Positions 11,489 through 22,825 of a stretch of 64,000 nucleotides of DNA are shown piece by piece (within the stretch, counting starts at the first letter, position 1; every line of letters starts with the position of its first letter). The stretch lies in NCBI RefSeq assembly GCF_024166365.1, contig NC_064839.1:32934378-32998377 (forward strand), given 5' to 3'. A program made the position numbers and the translations under genes. The DNA is from Elephas maximus indicus (lineage: Eukaryota; Chordata; Mammalia; Proboscidea; Elephantidae). The notes under the pieces are model-generated. The model was not told the DNA's origin and did not search any database. It worked only from the letters and a program-made list of their open reading frames with translations.

Positions 11489-12239
11489 ACAGAGGGGACT
11501 AAATAAATGCCACAAACAACTGTAGGCCTGGGGGGAGGGGCTGAGACTTGGCCAACGCTCAGGAGTAGGGTGGGGGCAGAGCAGGTCTTAGGAGCCAAGA
11601 GCCCTTCTCGGCCCCAAGTCCGTATTGGCAGGCTTGCATCTGGCAGGGTTAACCTCGGTGCTGGAGGTTTGGGCAGCGGGGAAGGAGGGCAGGAGGCGTG
11701 GTGAAGGGCGGAGGGAATAAGCCTGCGGGGCGCTGAGGTGGGCAAGACTCTAGCCAGGCCTGGCTGACACCCAGCATGGCCCAGAACTCACCTTCCTGCG
11801 ACTGAGGACAGGAAGCCCCGCCAGGTTCCTCTGCACACCCAGCGACTCGGCCACGCTGTGTCCCGCGAGCCATCCCGCTCTCCATTCTTCCCCTTGCTCC
11901 TTGCCTGTGACAGTGTTCCCCAGCCCAAGTGCCCACACTTGCCTCTGCCCAACCTGCCCTGCTGTCCTTCCCAGAATGGATCATTTGTCTACCCTTCTCT
12001 GCAGGTGTCTGTCCTTCTCAGTTCCTATCTGTCTGTCCTCTACATGCCCGTCTGTCTGTTGTTCTCCGCTCACGCCTGGCCGTCGCTCTGGCCTCTTGTG
12101 CATCTCTCAGCCTTCTCTCCCCGCCTGCCCCGCCTGGCGCTGTGTGGGTGTCAGGCTGGCTGTGCGCAGAGGGGCGCGGCTCGGCCCTCCCCCTCGCCCG
12201 CGTCCCCATTTCAGCAATGACCCGGGCCGCGGCGCAGCG

Positions 12240-12615
12240 GCGCTGAGGCCTGGGAGTGGCTCCGCCGCCGAGGGGGGCCGGAGTGGGCGGTGGTGTGGGC
12301 AGCGGTGCGGGGAAGGCGGCGGCCGGGCCGGGCTGGGCTGCAGCAGTGCGGGGCCGGGCCCTGGGACGCCGCCGCCACCACCTCGGCTGGATCTTGGGTT
12401 CTGCCCGGCCCGGCCCCGCCTCGCCTCGCCAGTCCGTCCCGCCCCTGCGCGCGAAGCCAGCGGAGGTTGAGCGGCGCGCCCACCGCGACGCCGGAGCCCG
12501 AGCGCAGCGGCATCCGATCCGGAACCGGAGCGGGAGCCGGAGCGGGAACCAGAGCTGGAGCCGAAGCTGGAGCCGGCACTGCGGCGCACCGAGCGGAGCG
12601 AGGCGGCCAAACCGA
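12240..12615 (+). other. Candidate untranslated first exon of BEAN1
   Basis: A good donor, CGA|GTAAGG, sits at 12,615/12,616 within the CpG island. No plausible coding frame that could join BEAN1 exon 2 in phase was recognised, so the exon is taken as 5' UTR. Its start is not visible in sequence, and 12,240 is only a rough guess. A nine-codon open frame with ATG at 12,217 lies just upstream and could act as a uORF if transcription begins earlier. Confidence 0.4.
12521..12576 (+). repeat. Hexamer-type GGAGCC/GGAGCG repeat
   Basis: About nine imperfect six-base units of the type GGAGCC, GGAGCG, GGAACC and GGAGCT follow each other in the candidate first exon. Confidence 0.75.
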
Positions 12616-13667
12616 GTAAGGGGAGCGGGCTGGGGAGGCGCAGGGAAGGCTGGGGGGTGGGGGGTGTCGTGCCCCTTCCCCCGCGCCCTGCGGCGACCCC
12701 GCGCACGCACACACCGGGCGCTCCACGCGGAGCCTCGGCGCGCGGGGCAAGCAGCTGCGCGGTCTCGAGCGGAGCCCTAGCGCGCTCAGAACAGAGCTGG
12801 ATCCCCGGACCCCCGCTGACCCCCCCGCCTGCACCCCCGCTTCGAGGCGCGCCACACGGACGCGCGCGGCCGGGGCTGCCTCTGAGCTCGCCCTCGGGCT
12901 GCGGCAAAGGGGGCTCTCGGGTTCCAACTAGACTTGGGGCGCGAGTGTCAGCCAAGCATGCACCCGGGGTAGGGGCGCAAGACAGTCTACCTGGCTCCGA
13001 GCCCTCGGTGCCGGGGACCCCTGAGCATCCCACCCAAAAGGGGGAAACTAGGGAGCACTCTCGGCTGGGGTGGGGGAGGAAAGGGACCGGGTCTTTGAGG
13101 AGTTTGGAGCCGGAAACCACCCCGCTCCCCACTGAGTCAGGAAGTTTGACCTCTGACAGGCAGGTCCCCGGCCTATGCCCCTGCCTCCGTGCCTGCTGCG
13201 CCGGCCTATCTCAACACCAAGGGTGGGAGAGGGGGCGTCCTCGCCACGCCTTCTCCCCCGTTGGAGCAGACTTTCACTTGCCGGGTAAGAAGGTCTCCAG
13301 GCTGATTCCGAGGGCGGCGGCTCCGGCGGGCTGCGAAGTGCCAAGCAGCGTAGCCGCCTCTCCCCAAGCTCCCTCGGAAGCTGGCTGACTCGCAAGGCCT
13401 GTCCTCTCACCACCCCCGCCCCCACCCCCGGCCTCCGCGGTCGGGAGGCCGGCGCAGAGGGGCGACCTGGGGCTGCCCTCCTGACCCCGCCGCGCCGGTG
13501 CCTGCGCGGGTGTCCAGGCCAAGGCTGGGGTGGCAAGGACGCAGTACAAGGCATGAGAGGCAGGGGCTCAAGGGGCTTGGCCCGCGGCCATGACCCACAC
13601 AGCCCTTCAGGCTCCTGCCAGGAGGATACACCTCCTTTTCTAGACTCTCCTCAAACATGCTGACTGT

Positions 13668-14005
13668 TAGAGTCAAACCTGTGACTTCACCATTCTGTGC
13701 CTCAATTTCCTCACCTGAAAAGTAGGCAGGATTCTGTTGTGAGCAGGATGTTTAAGGGCTTTGGAGCCAGACTACAGGCCTGGCTGACTTCTTAGCTGTG
13801 TGATTGTAGCCAAGGCACTAATCTCTCTGAGCCTCAATTTCCCCATCTGAAACGTGGGGAAGGTGAGTTGGGAACACTGAATGAGACCCGGCTCGTTGTG
13901 GGGGGGCGGGGGGCAAGCACAGTGCCGGGCACACAGTCAGCCCTCAGTCAGGTTGGCTACAGGTGTGGTTTTACGAAGTGTCCAGCACACAGTAGATGCT
14001 GAGCA
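13668..14005 (+). repeat. Two MIR copies in tandem
   Basis: First TGACTTCACCATTCTGTGCCTCAATTTCC (13,680 on), then TTTGGAGCCAGACTAC...TTAGCTGTGTGATTG...GAGCCTCAATTTCCCCATCTG with a 3' tail reaching about 14,000. The second is close to full length. Confidence 0.75.
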
Positions 14006-15611
14006 GAGTAAGTTCCCCGGCGGTGGTGGGGGGCTTGACAGTCCCCCACACTGTCCTCCCAGGAGGCTTTTCAACCCCCCAACACCTTGTTGACATCTAA
14101 TTGCAAAGCAGGTCTCTCTCTTCAGGGCTAGCCTTTTCTGGGACACCCCTTCCTCTGTGCCCTGAGCTGCCCTGCCCAGTTACCCTCTGCCTACCCATCA
14201 TCTCCAGCCATGATGAAAAAGGTGGTACCTGACTATAAGGGGTACTCTTTCCCCTTTGCTCTTGCTTTATGTCTGCTGCCCCAGGTGGACATGAGGAGGG
14301 ACCCCACATATTGCCCGTGCTCTGTACAAGGGAATTCTGCCCACCTCCCCTGACTCCGGCTTTGGGGCGTGGGGAGAATTGCTGTCTCTGAGGAGCGGTG
14401 GGCTTTGGGGCTGTCAGGTGGGTCAGACATTCCAATGGAGATGGTTCAGACACACAGTAAAGGCAGCTGGGAGAACAGCCACCAGGGCAGGAGACAGCCG
14501 AGGTCTGAGGGGTCCCAACCCTGATTCTTCACTGACTGTGGTGTGTTTATCCAGGTGAATGGGCCCAGAGGTACCAGAAATGATGAGGCTCCAGGAGGAA
14601 TGGAGCCAAGCTGCTCATTGAGATGTTAGGACTTCAGAGCTGGAAGGTGCCCAGGAAGCGATGGGCCCTGGGCTGGGCAGCAGGCGTGGAGAGCGGGTGC
14701 TCAGACCCAGAGCAGAGCAGAGGGAGGTGGGCCCAGGGCCCCGGGGAGGATGCACAGGTCCCTAGGGTGGCCTGGACAGTGTAGGTGGCCAGAAGTACTG
14801 GTGGGAAGAGAGCAGGGGTCCAGCTTATAGACAGCCATGTTTGTCCCTGGCCACCTGTAGCCCAACTGCCCAGGGCACGGGTCAGGTGGTAAGAGGGTGT
14901 CCACATGATGTCTGGTGGGAACCTAGCGAGACCCACAGAATGGACTGCCTCCTCAGGGTCCCTTCTACACAGAAACCCCCTCTCTCCTCTTTCTCTGTAG
15001 CCCACCTACCCCTTCCCCATTCACTTACTAGTCCGGTACCTCCCTCCATCTTCCATAATCCTCCTCTTCTTTCAAAAGAAGTTCATCAGAGACCAATCAG
15101 GTGTATGTCTAGTGCTCACAGAATTCAGAGAACATCCAAGAGGGAACATGATGGAGATATAAGTGTTGTCTATCTTTGGGAATAATCCACCAGACACCGT
15201 CCCATTAACTGAAGCCCTTGCCCTGAAAGAGTTCAGCATACAGAGTGAGGGATAAAATGGGAAGGTGTAAATCACCTCTCAGGCCCCTAAAGGGAGAAAC
15301 TGAGGCCAGGAGGGTTTCTGGAACCCCTTGAGCACAAAATAGAGTCATGGTTGAGAGATGGTGAACTACCTGGGTTTATAGCATGCGAGCCTGGACTTAT
15401 CTTTCAGAGCTTCAGTTTCCTTTTGAAAATAGGAATAAATCCTACACGCCTCCCGGGACAGTTGTGAGGACTGAAGCAATAATATCTAGGAAACATAGAA
15501 CAATTCAAACCTCCTCTTCCAGTTGCTCCACACTGTGTCACTGTTACAAACACGCATTGAGCACGCACTATTTTTCAGCCAAGAGCACTTTCTCTTGGAA
15601 TTCTGACAACA

Positions 15612-15690
15612 GTCCTCTGACTTAGGTACTATTACTGTTCTCATTTTATAGATGAGAGCGCTGACGCTTAGAAGGGTTAGGTTAATGTCT
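15612..15690 (-). repeat. MIR fragment
   Basis: GACTTAGGTACTATTACTGTTCTCATTTTATAGATGAG is the reverse of MIR 3' core text. Confidence 0.6.
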
Positions 15691-15964
15691 AACTTTGCTA
15701 GACCGAAAATATTTAAAATACCACTATGACTCATCATAATTTTATAAGAGTCTTTTTTTGTAAAGTTGATAATTAGCACATTTGACGTTATAACTTAGAT
15801 GACATGTACTTAGTTCTTGGAATGATTTGTCCATAAATATCTTCAATCATTTTTATGTCTGAGAATGGAAGGAGAAGATATGAATTGTCCAGGGGCTATA
15901 GAAACACCATTTTTTTTTTTTCTCTTCAAACAATAAACTGATTGAAAACAGCAGGCTCCATTCA

Positions 15965-16160
15965 TTCCCCACCCCCTTCTCTCTATTGTTCTCCATAGTA
16001 CTTATCATTCCTGGCATCTGAGCATCTAGTTTATCTGCTTATTGTCTGCCCTCCAGTATAAGCTCCCTGCGGAAAGGAATTTTTAATCATTTTGTCCACT
16101 GTGATATCCCCAGAGCCTAGAATAGTACTCAGCACTTGGTATGCTTGGCAAATCATAAAG
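15965..16160 (+). repeat. LINE2 3' end
   Basis: CCAGTATAAGCTCCCTGCGG...TTGTCCACTGTGATATCCCCAGAGCCTAGAATAGTACTCAGCACTTGG follows the L2 3' terminus in order. Confidence 0.75.
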
Positions 16161-16519
16161 TGTTTTACAAACATAAGGTCTATTGTTATTATTTTTGCCA
16201 AGTGTATAGATTGCCTGCAAAAGAAAACATTAAGGCTCATAGGCAGAAACCATTCCCTCAAAAATCTGGCAAATAGGACTTGCTCAAGCGCCAGGGATAG
16301 TGTGATGAAGGTTAAAAAGATCATTTATGTGGTATGTTAATACAGCTTCTTATCAGTGAGTTCAAAAACAAGTGAATTTTTTAAAAAATCTCGTAACAAA
16401 TTATTCAAAGGCAATTAGATTTTTTAAAAAAACTTTCAGTGAGTTAACTGTCACTGATTTATTCACCTAATTACTTTTCATTTTGTTAGCACAAAATATT
16501 TTTTAAATCTTCATTTTAC

Positions 16520-16870
16520 CAATTTCCAGATGATGAAAGTAATACATGTTTAACCAAGGAAATCTGGAAAATCATTAAAAAAATATAAAGAACATAAAAA
16601 TCCTCTTTAACCCCACTGTTGCCCAGAGACCATGTGGTGACTGAACATTTTAGTCTATTTTCCTTCTTTTTTTTCCTATGAATGTTCATGTGTCTGTTCT
16701 GTAAGGTTGTTTTTTTCTTTTGCAAAATAAGAATCATGCTGTATGCACAGTTCTATAACCTGCTTTTTATTCCTTAACATTAAATTGAAAGTCTTTACCT
16801 ATGTTATTAAAATGTCTTTAAAAACATGATTTAATGGCTGCATCATATTCCATTTTAAGTGTGAGGCACA
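16520..16870 (+). repeat. Ancient dispersed repeat, L1ME-like
   Basis: AGTAATACATGTTTAACC...GAAATCTGGAAAATC...AACCCCACTGTTGCCCAGAG...ATGTTCATGTGTC...ATCATGCTGTATGC is a familiar old mammalian repeat motif string. The class is not certain. A second copy of the same family is at 43,025-43,235. Confidence 0.5.
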
Positions 16871-17107
16871 ATCTGCCCAGCCTGTCGTCTACTGGTTAGA
16901 CTCGGGGGTTACCTCCCACGTTTCACTGAGATAAATAATGCTCGTCTGCACCCCCTTTGGTGTTCCGAGCCCTGAACCAAGCTCCTGTACACACATGGTC
17001 AGGACCCACCTACCGGTTTGCAGATGAACTAGTTTACACAGTTAGACATTATGTCAACCCCTAGAAATTGGACCATGGGGTGGTGGGGAAGTGGGTGCCA
17101 ACTGATC

Positions 17108-17446
17108 CTGTTGTTGTTAGCTAATGTTGAGTTGGGCCCAACTCATGGCAACCCCACGCACAGTGAAAACACTGCCTGGTTCTGAACCATTGCCATGACT
17201 GGTTGCAGATCAGACTGTGTGATCCATAGGGTTTTCATTGGCTAATTTTTGGAAATAGATAGCCAGGACTTTCTTCCTAGTCCCTCTTAGTCTGGAAGCT
17301 CTGCTGAAACCCGTTCAGCATCATAGCAACACACAAGCCTGCACTGACGGATGGTGACTGTACATGACATACACTGGCCAGAAATCAAACTCGGGTCTTC
17401 TGCATGGAAGCAGAGAGTTCTGCCACTGAACCACCACTGTCCCCTA
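17108..17446 (-). mobile_element. Long AfroSINE-related element
   Basis: Reverse element beginning TGTTGTTGTTAGCTAATG and running about 340 bases to the end GAACCACCACTG. It shares the tail with AfroSINE, but its middle (TGGCTAATTTTTGGAAATAGATAGCC, then CATCATAGCAACACAC) is distinct. It matches the interrupted element at 37,390-37,930 and therefore represents a separate longer subfamily. Confidence 0.7.
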
Positions 17447-18129
17447 TAGAAGGCTACTGCAGGTAAATTGAGCAACATGGAGACCCAGTAACCTGCAGGC
17501 GTCCCGACCAAGCCCGGAGGAGCACACATGGGGACAGACATTGCATGGAGACAGATGGTCCCCTTGCTGCAGAGACTGCTATGCACCTCTTCCAATACCA
17601 GGCCACATTACCTGCTTGCACAGTTTAATGCCTCCTGCCCACATCTTTGCCACTATTCTCTCTCTTTTTCTCCCCCACTCCCAAATTCATTCATTCCTTC
17701 ATTTAATCATGGAACAAAGGTTTAATGACATGTGTTTGAGCACTTTCCAAGGAACGTTCTTCTCCATTGAGGGAGTCACCAGCTGAATGATCTTCCTGTG
17801 GAAGAGAAAGGTGTTCTGCCTCCTGGGGTCCCCCACCTGCAGCCCTGGGAGTTAGCCCGTGTCTTGGAGAGGTGGATGCAGCCCTTTTGAGATCACTGTA
17901 TACGACCAAAGTCCCTGGGATTCCTGACTGCCTCTGGGTCTGGGCAATCTCATTCACACCCAGGGTTCATCAAGCCTCTGTGAGGTGACATCATTTGGTA
18001 AATAGTCACTGGGCACTTGCTATGTGCCAGGCACTGTGCCAGGCACCACGGCCCAGTGGTTGCCTGAGGCTGTGTAGGCCTGTAGTCACCAGCTCCCCCA
18101 TCTCAGCAAGGGCCTCTCCACCAGAAAAT

Positions 18130-18365
18130 CATGCTCAACTCTTCCCTCTTCTCGCTCTCTGCAACCAATCCATCTGTCCCGCTTCTTAAATATCCCTTCC
18201 ATAGCTTGCTGCATTCCTCAGACTCACCCAGCGTGTTCCTGCCCAGAGGCCTTTGCACTTGTCGTGCCATCTGTGTGGAACTCTCTCCTCTCAGGTGTTC
18301 ATCCAGCTTGCTCCCTTGTTCAGGTCTTTGCTTACACATCGCCTCCTCACTAAGGCCGTCCAAAC
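18130..18365 (+). repeat. LINE2, 5' part of an interrupted copy
   Basis: CCCAGAGGCCTTTGCACTTGTCGTGCCATCTGTGTGGAAC...CAGGTCTTTGCTTACACATCGCC matches the L2 3' coding and UTR text. It continues after two AfroSINEs at 18,865. Confidence 0.8.
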
Positions 18366-18366
18366 C

Positions 18367-18576
18367 TAAAAAGACCAAACCCATTGCTGTTGAGTTGACT
18401 CTGACTCATAGAGACCCTAAAGGACCGAGTAGAACTGCCCCATAGGGTTTTCAAGGCTGTAAATCTTTACAGAAGCAGAATGCCACATCTTTCTCCCATG
18501 GAGCAGCTGGTGGGTTCAAACACCTGATCCTTGGTTAGCACCTGAGCACTATAACCACTGTGCCACCAGGACTCCT
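18367..18576 (-). mobile_element. AfroSINE inserted in LINE2
   Basis: Reverse full-length copy from AAACCCATTGCTGTTGAGTTG to CACTGTGCCACCAGGACTCC. Confidence 0.9.
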
Positions 18577-18647
18577 ATATTTCTGTCCACAGCCCCTGTA
18601 TCTCAATGTGCAAATCCCGCCTACGCACACTGCCTTATTCCTTCCCT

Positions 18648-18863
18648 TTGTTGTTGTTGTTGTTAGTTGCCATGGAGTCCATTCCAACTCATGGCGACCC
18701 CATGTCTGCAGAGTAAAACTGTGCTCTATAGGGTTTTCAAGGCAGTGACTTTTCAAAAGCAGATCACCAGGCCTGTCTTCTGAGGTGCCTCTGGGTGAGT
18801 TCAAAGCACCAACTGTTCAGCTAATTATTGAGCGCTTAACCGTTTGCACCACCCAGGGACTCC
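18648..18863 (-). mobile_element. AfroSINE inserted in LINE2
   Basis: Reverse copy beginning with a (TTG)n tail and ending TTTGCACCACCCAGGGACTCC. It is of the 'GGTCCCTGGGTGGTGCAAA' head subtype. Confidence 0.9.
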
Positions 18864-18864
18864 A

Positions 18865-19025
18865 TTCCTTCCCTTACTGCTACCTGGCACACTCTACCAT
18901 TTACATGTGTATCTCCCATCTAGCAGGGAAGCTCCATGAGGACAGGGACTGAGAATGTTTTCTTCACTGCTTTATCCTCAGCACTCAAACCTGGTACACA
19001 AGGGGCTCTCAGTGAATGTTTGCTG
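18865..19025 (+). repeat. LINE2, 3' part of an interrupted copy
   Basis: ATTTACATGTGTATCTCCC...GGAAGCTCCATGAGGACAGGGACTGAG...TCAGTGAATGTTTGCTG is the L2 3' terminus and completes the copy at 18,130-18,365. Confidence 0.8.
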
Positions 19026-19100
19026 AAGCAGCAGTGCGGCCTCTCCCCTTTTCTCCGCCGGCCACCACTGCCTTAATGTAGACCTCATCCTCTCCCACCA

Positions 19101-19320
19101 CGGCCTCCTTCCTGCTCCCCTGCCTTCCGCCCACACCTGGCTCACGGCCTCCTCACTGCTCCCCTGCCTCCCACCCATACCTGGTTCACGGCCTCCTCAC
19201 TGCTCCCCTGCCTCCCGCCCACACCTGGTTCACGGCCTCCTCACTGCTGCCCTGCCTCCCGCCCACACCTGGTTCACAGCCTCCTCACTGCTCCCCTGCC
19301 TCCCGCCCACACCTGGTTCA
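19101..19320 (+). repeat. Minisatellite, five 44-bp units
   Basis: Five consecutive 44-base units beginning CGGCCTCCTCACTGCTCC and ending CACACCTGGTTCA fit 19,101-19,320 exactly, with one to five differences between units. It is immediately followed by L2-like sequence (GACCATGTCACCGCCCTGC), so the unit probably arose inside an L2. Confidence 0.92.
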
Positions 19321-19474
19321 CCTTCCACACTGACAGCAGGGAGACTGTCCAGAAAAAGAAAAGCCTGACCATGTCACCGCCCTGCTTACAGCCCTCCAAA
19401 GTGTCCTTTTGGGACAGGGACCTCGATATCTCCCTGGGGACTGGATCTCGCCAGAACACAAGCATGCCCCTTCA

Positions 19475-19585
19475 TTTTTCTGGGTCTCAGTCTTATCACC
19501 TGTAAAATGGGAATTCATTCTGAGGACCCAGTGAGATGCCAGCACCTGATGGACCTGGTATTGAGCAGGCACTCCGTCCACGTGG
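19475..19585 (+). repeat. MIR
   Basis: GGGTCTCAGTCTTATCACCTGTAAAATGGG followed by a degraded 3' tail ending GCAGGCACTCCGTCC. Confidence 0.65.
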
Positions 19586-20474
19586 GACATCGGATTACCC
19601 CTTCCACAAGGCTAGCCCACTCCTGAGCTCCCCCCCCCCCATCCCACCGGTGAGGCCAGACCCTTCACTGGGCATCGTGCGCTGTCATGAGTCTGTGCAC
19701 TGGGTCTCCCCTTGCACTGCTGCCTCATCACACCCCCCTGCCCCCAAGCCCCACCACCACCACCACAGACTCATCTCCCAGGTCTGAGTGTCACAGCGGG
19801 GCCCAGAGTGGAGTATTCCAGGAGCAGGGAACATGCAGGGAGTGAGAGTGACATGGACTCGCAACACACCATTCAGCCACTTCAAAGCTTGTAGTGCCAC
19901 CGGCACCCTCGAGTTCCAGACAGTCCAGCCCGAAATGAGTCACTGCAGAAGCAAGCCTGGGAAGCTGGGCTCAGAGAGGCAGGCAGGGGGAGACGTGGCC
20001 TTACAGGGCGCGGCCCCCACCCCGGGAAGTCCTTGCTCCGGGGCTCCTCTCCCCAGCAAACCACAGTCCCTGACCACCTGTGCCAGACTCATCCAGTGCG
20101 TATCTCTCAGCAGCTCAGGTCACATGTGGGGAAAGAGAGAGCCAGGAAGGGCACTGGCTCCCATGGACACCGACATCCAACTCCTTTGTCTTGATGACTC
20201 CACCAAAGCCCCACCAGGAAGTGATTGTCCCATGGGTCCTCATGCTGAAGTCATGAAGTGGGAAGGGGAAGAGGAAACAGAGGTCAAGCTTGAAAATCCA
20301 GGTGCAGTTTTAGGATCCCCAAAGCCCCTCCTTGTGTTTTCAAAAGGTTTTATTTACCACAATGGTGGCGCTTTGTAAATATTTGAATAAATGGATGTAA
20401 GGCAGGGACACCGTGGGGATACAGTGGGGGGAGGTGTGAAAAATACCAGTTGGGCGGCACGAGGCAAGGAACGG

Positions 20475-20690
20475 TTTAAAAAAAACCAAGCCCATTGTCG
20501 TCAAGTCATTGCCAACTCACGGTGACCCCGTGTGTGACAGAGTAGAACTGCTTCGCAGGGTTTTCTTGGCTGTAATCTTTACAGAGTCAGATCGCCAGGG
20601 CTTTCGTCCACGGCACCACTGGATAGGTTCAACCTGCCAACCTTTAGGTTCGTAGTTGAGTTCAAAGAGTTTGCACCACCCAGGGACCTG
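20475..20690 (-). mobile_element. AfroSINE
   Basis: Reverse copy from AACCAAGCCCATTGTCGTC to TTTGCACCACCCAGGGACC. Nearly full length. Confidence 0.9.
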
Positions 20691-21299
20691 CAGAGTCTGG
20701 TACCCTTGGCTAATGTCAACATCGTTGTCACCAAAGGATGTCTGGGGAGCATGGCGTCCTTTGTCTCAGGAAGTTGAGTATCATTAAAAGGCAGCCTAAA
20801 CACATAAGCCATGCATTAGGATAAGACCCAGGTTGGCTTATTCTAGACTTTTCACATCCTTTTGAATTGTCCCCCCCTCCCAGCACCCAGCCCTGAGCAA
20901 GTTTGCAGAGGCCGCACTGGCCCTCCCTGCCCTCAAGGACCTAAAAGCCTAGAACAGTTTAGGACCAGAGCTGTCCTGGAAGGATGTCCATGGCTGTGGA
21001 AGCGTAACCAGAGTGACCACTATGTCACCAGTAGTCAAAAAGGACTTACTGAAGGAAGGGTTTTCTTGAGCTGGGTGTTGACAGCTAAACAGGGGTTTGC
21101 CAGGTGGAGAGGGAAGGAATGGAATGCCAAGGAAAGGGAACAGCCTGGCAGTATGAAAGGCCCAGGATATTCAGGAAGCAGGGAGGTGTTTGTAATAGCC
21201 AGAGTACCAGGGGTGGCAGGTCTCTGTGGGGTGATCCTGGCAGTAACAGAGGCACTCTGGGGGTGACATTGTCTCTCCCTGCACAGCTCTCCCTCCATC

Positions 21300-21425
21300 T
21301 CTTCTCTGTGACCTTGACCAGGTTTTTTCCCTGAGCCTCAGTTTTCTCGTCTACAAAATGGAGATGATGTTACCTGCCTCAGGGGAGTTGTTGCAGTAAC
21401 GTTGGTGATGCTACCTGGCACACAC
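21300..21425 (+). repeat. MIR
   Basis: CTGTGACCTTGACCAGG...CCTGAGCCTCAGTTTTCTCGTCTAC and TTACCTGCCTCAGGGGAG follow MIR order. Confidence 0.75.
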
Positions 21426-22133
21426 AGATGTTTGATGACTGCAAGCCACGCCTGAAACCCCAAGTACCCAGAAGGCCTCCACATGAGGAAACGTCTTCCT
21501 GACCGATGGCCAGATCAGCTGTCCCCTCGCCAGTCTCCTTACACTTTGTCCACCAAACACCAAAACTGACCATGGAAAATCCTACGTAATCCAAGAGTTC
21601 ATGCTGCCCTCTGCCCCGGAAGTCCCATCTCCCACGTCCCCACCCCCTGCAAAGCCTCAGCCTTCATCCCAGAGAGAGTCACTGGGCCTAATGGGAGGAA
21701 AGAGGGGTCAGGAGTGGGGCTCTGGGAGAAGCAGGACCCTGGGGACAACCCCTCGAGGCCAAGAGGGTGGTCAGCAACACCCAGTGACAACAGGTGCCAC
21801 CAGAGGCAGCCCTATAGGAAGTGGACATTCAGCATGCATTTATTAAGCACCTATACTATGCCAGTTCACTAGAGGTTGTGGAACTTGTTATAAGAACCCT
21901 GGGTGTGGAGGTTGTTATAAGAAGCCAGGACATTTTCCTAAGGACACTGGGGAGCGACAAAAGGGTGTTCAGCCAGGGAGTAATGTGACCCATTTTGCCT
22001 TTAAAGAAGTCCTTCCTGGAAGCAGCATGAGAGGTGACTTCTCAGCCTGCTTTCATCCCCACACGAACATGGACATGGTACACATGGGCACACCCACGAT
22101 AGGCACATAGGCACGTGCACACATGTGTATTTT

Positions 22134-22303
22134 TAGGTGACCCCACGTGACAGAGTTAGAACTGTCCCCATAGGGTTTTTTAGGCTGTAATCTTTACGGG
22201 AGCAGATTGCCAGGTCTTTTTTCTGCAGAGCTGCTGGTGGGTTCAAACCACCAACCTTTCGGTTAGCAGCTAAGCACTTAACCACCATGCCACCAGGGCT
22301 TCT
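22134..22303 (-). mobile_element. AfroSINE with target duplication
   Basis: Reverse copy lacking the outermost tail and ending CCATGCCACCAGGGCTTC. It is flanked by related ACATGTGTATTTTTAG (before) and ACATGTATTTTTAG (after). Confidence 0.85.
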
Positions 22304-22704
22304 TTGCACATGTATTTTTAGAAAGCATAGATGGATCCCAGGCCTGAGATTGTTCTCAAATTTTCTGGTGTGAAATCACAGTTTCCCAAGCAGCCTGCCA
22401 CTCTGGGGACACCTCCCTACCAGGCCGGAGAGATCACTTCCTATCCGCACTTCCCTGGGAGAGAGCTCTCTGGCTGGTTTCTATGGGGACTGGGAGGGAG
22501 CATCAGGCCAGCCCCAGGTTCACACCAGGGAAGGCTGAGCCATGCCAGGAGGAGGCTAGAAGTAGTCACCTGGAGAGAGTCTGGATCTCAGACCGGGGAT
22601 TTCCGGTCTGCATTCTAGGCAGTGATGTTCCCTTCCTTCCTCCCATCCCCTCCGAGAGCAGAGCAGAATGAGCACACATGACACCTCATGCTGGATGCTG
22701 TAGG

Positions 22705-22825
22705 TACAGACCCTTCGTCCTGGAAGCTTTACCCATGAGAACGATGAGGCTCAGAGAGGGGAAATGTTTTGCCCCAAGTCACACAGCCAGGAGGTGGCAA
22801 AGTTGATATTAGCAATCAGGGTGTC
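22705..22825 (-). repeat. MIR
   Basis: GATGAGGCTCAGAGAGGGGAAATG...CCAAGTCACACAGCCAGG is the reverse MIR core. Confidence 0.75.

Larger units (their letters stand above)
1..12100. other. Intergenic region upstream of BEAN1
   Basis: No reading frame here looks like a conserved protein, and the open frames are short and overlap repeats. Recognisable content is listed separately: AfroSINEs, three MaLR-like LTRs, an RTE fragment, and L1, L2 and MIR remnants. I see nothing nameable in about 1-1169, 1590-2330, 5650-6660, 8580-8860 and 9560-10720, apart from scraps of old dispersed repeats, for example at about 6120-6230 and 6290-6620. The flanking upstream gene in human is CDH5, and no CDH5 exon was recognised. 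Confidence 0.6.
12160..13600. promoter_or_regulatory. CpG island, probable BEAN1 promoter
   Basis: CG dinucleotides are dense from about 12,160 to 13,600 and scarce on both sides. GC boxes of the GGGCGG type occur, for example near 12,286. This is the only such island between the left edge and the BEAN1 coding exons, and BEAN1 is the next gene on the plus strand, so it is read as that gene's promoter. The link is inferred from position. The long open frames here (up to 341 codons, both strands) are explained by GC-rich DNA lacking stop codons. Confidence 0.65.

Noticed and set aside
12107..13132. Open frame of 341 codons on the minus strand, and other long frames in 12.0-13.5 kb
   Set aside because: All lie in a CpG island where stop codons are rare; several overlap on both strands, composition is Arg/Pro/Gly/Ala-rich and no known protein is recognised.
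19788..20378. Open frame of 196 codons on the plus strand
   Set aside because: No family resemblance, no splice sites or start context that stand out, and it lies in repeat-rich intronic DNA.
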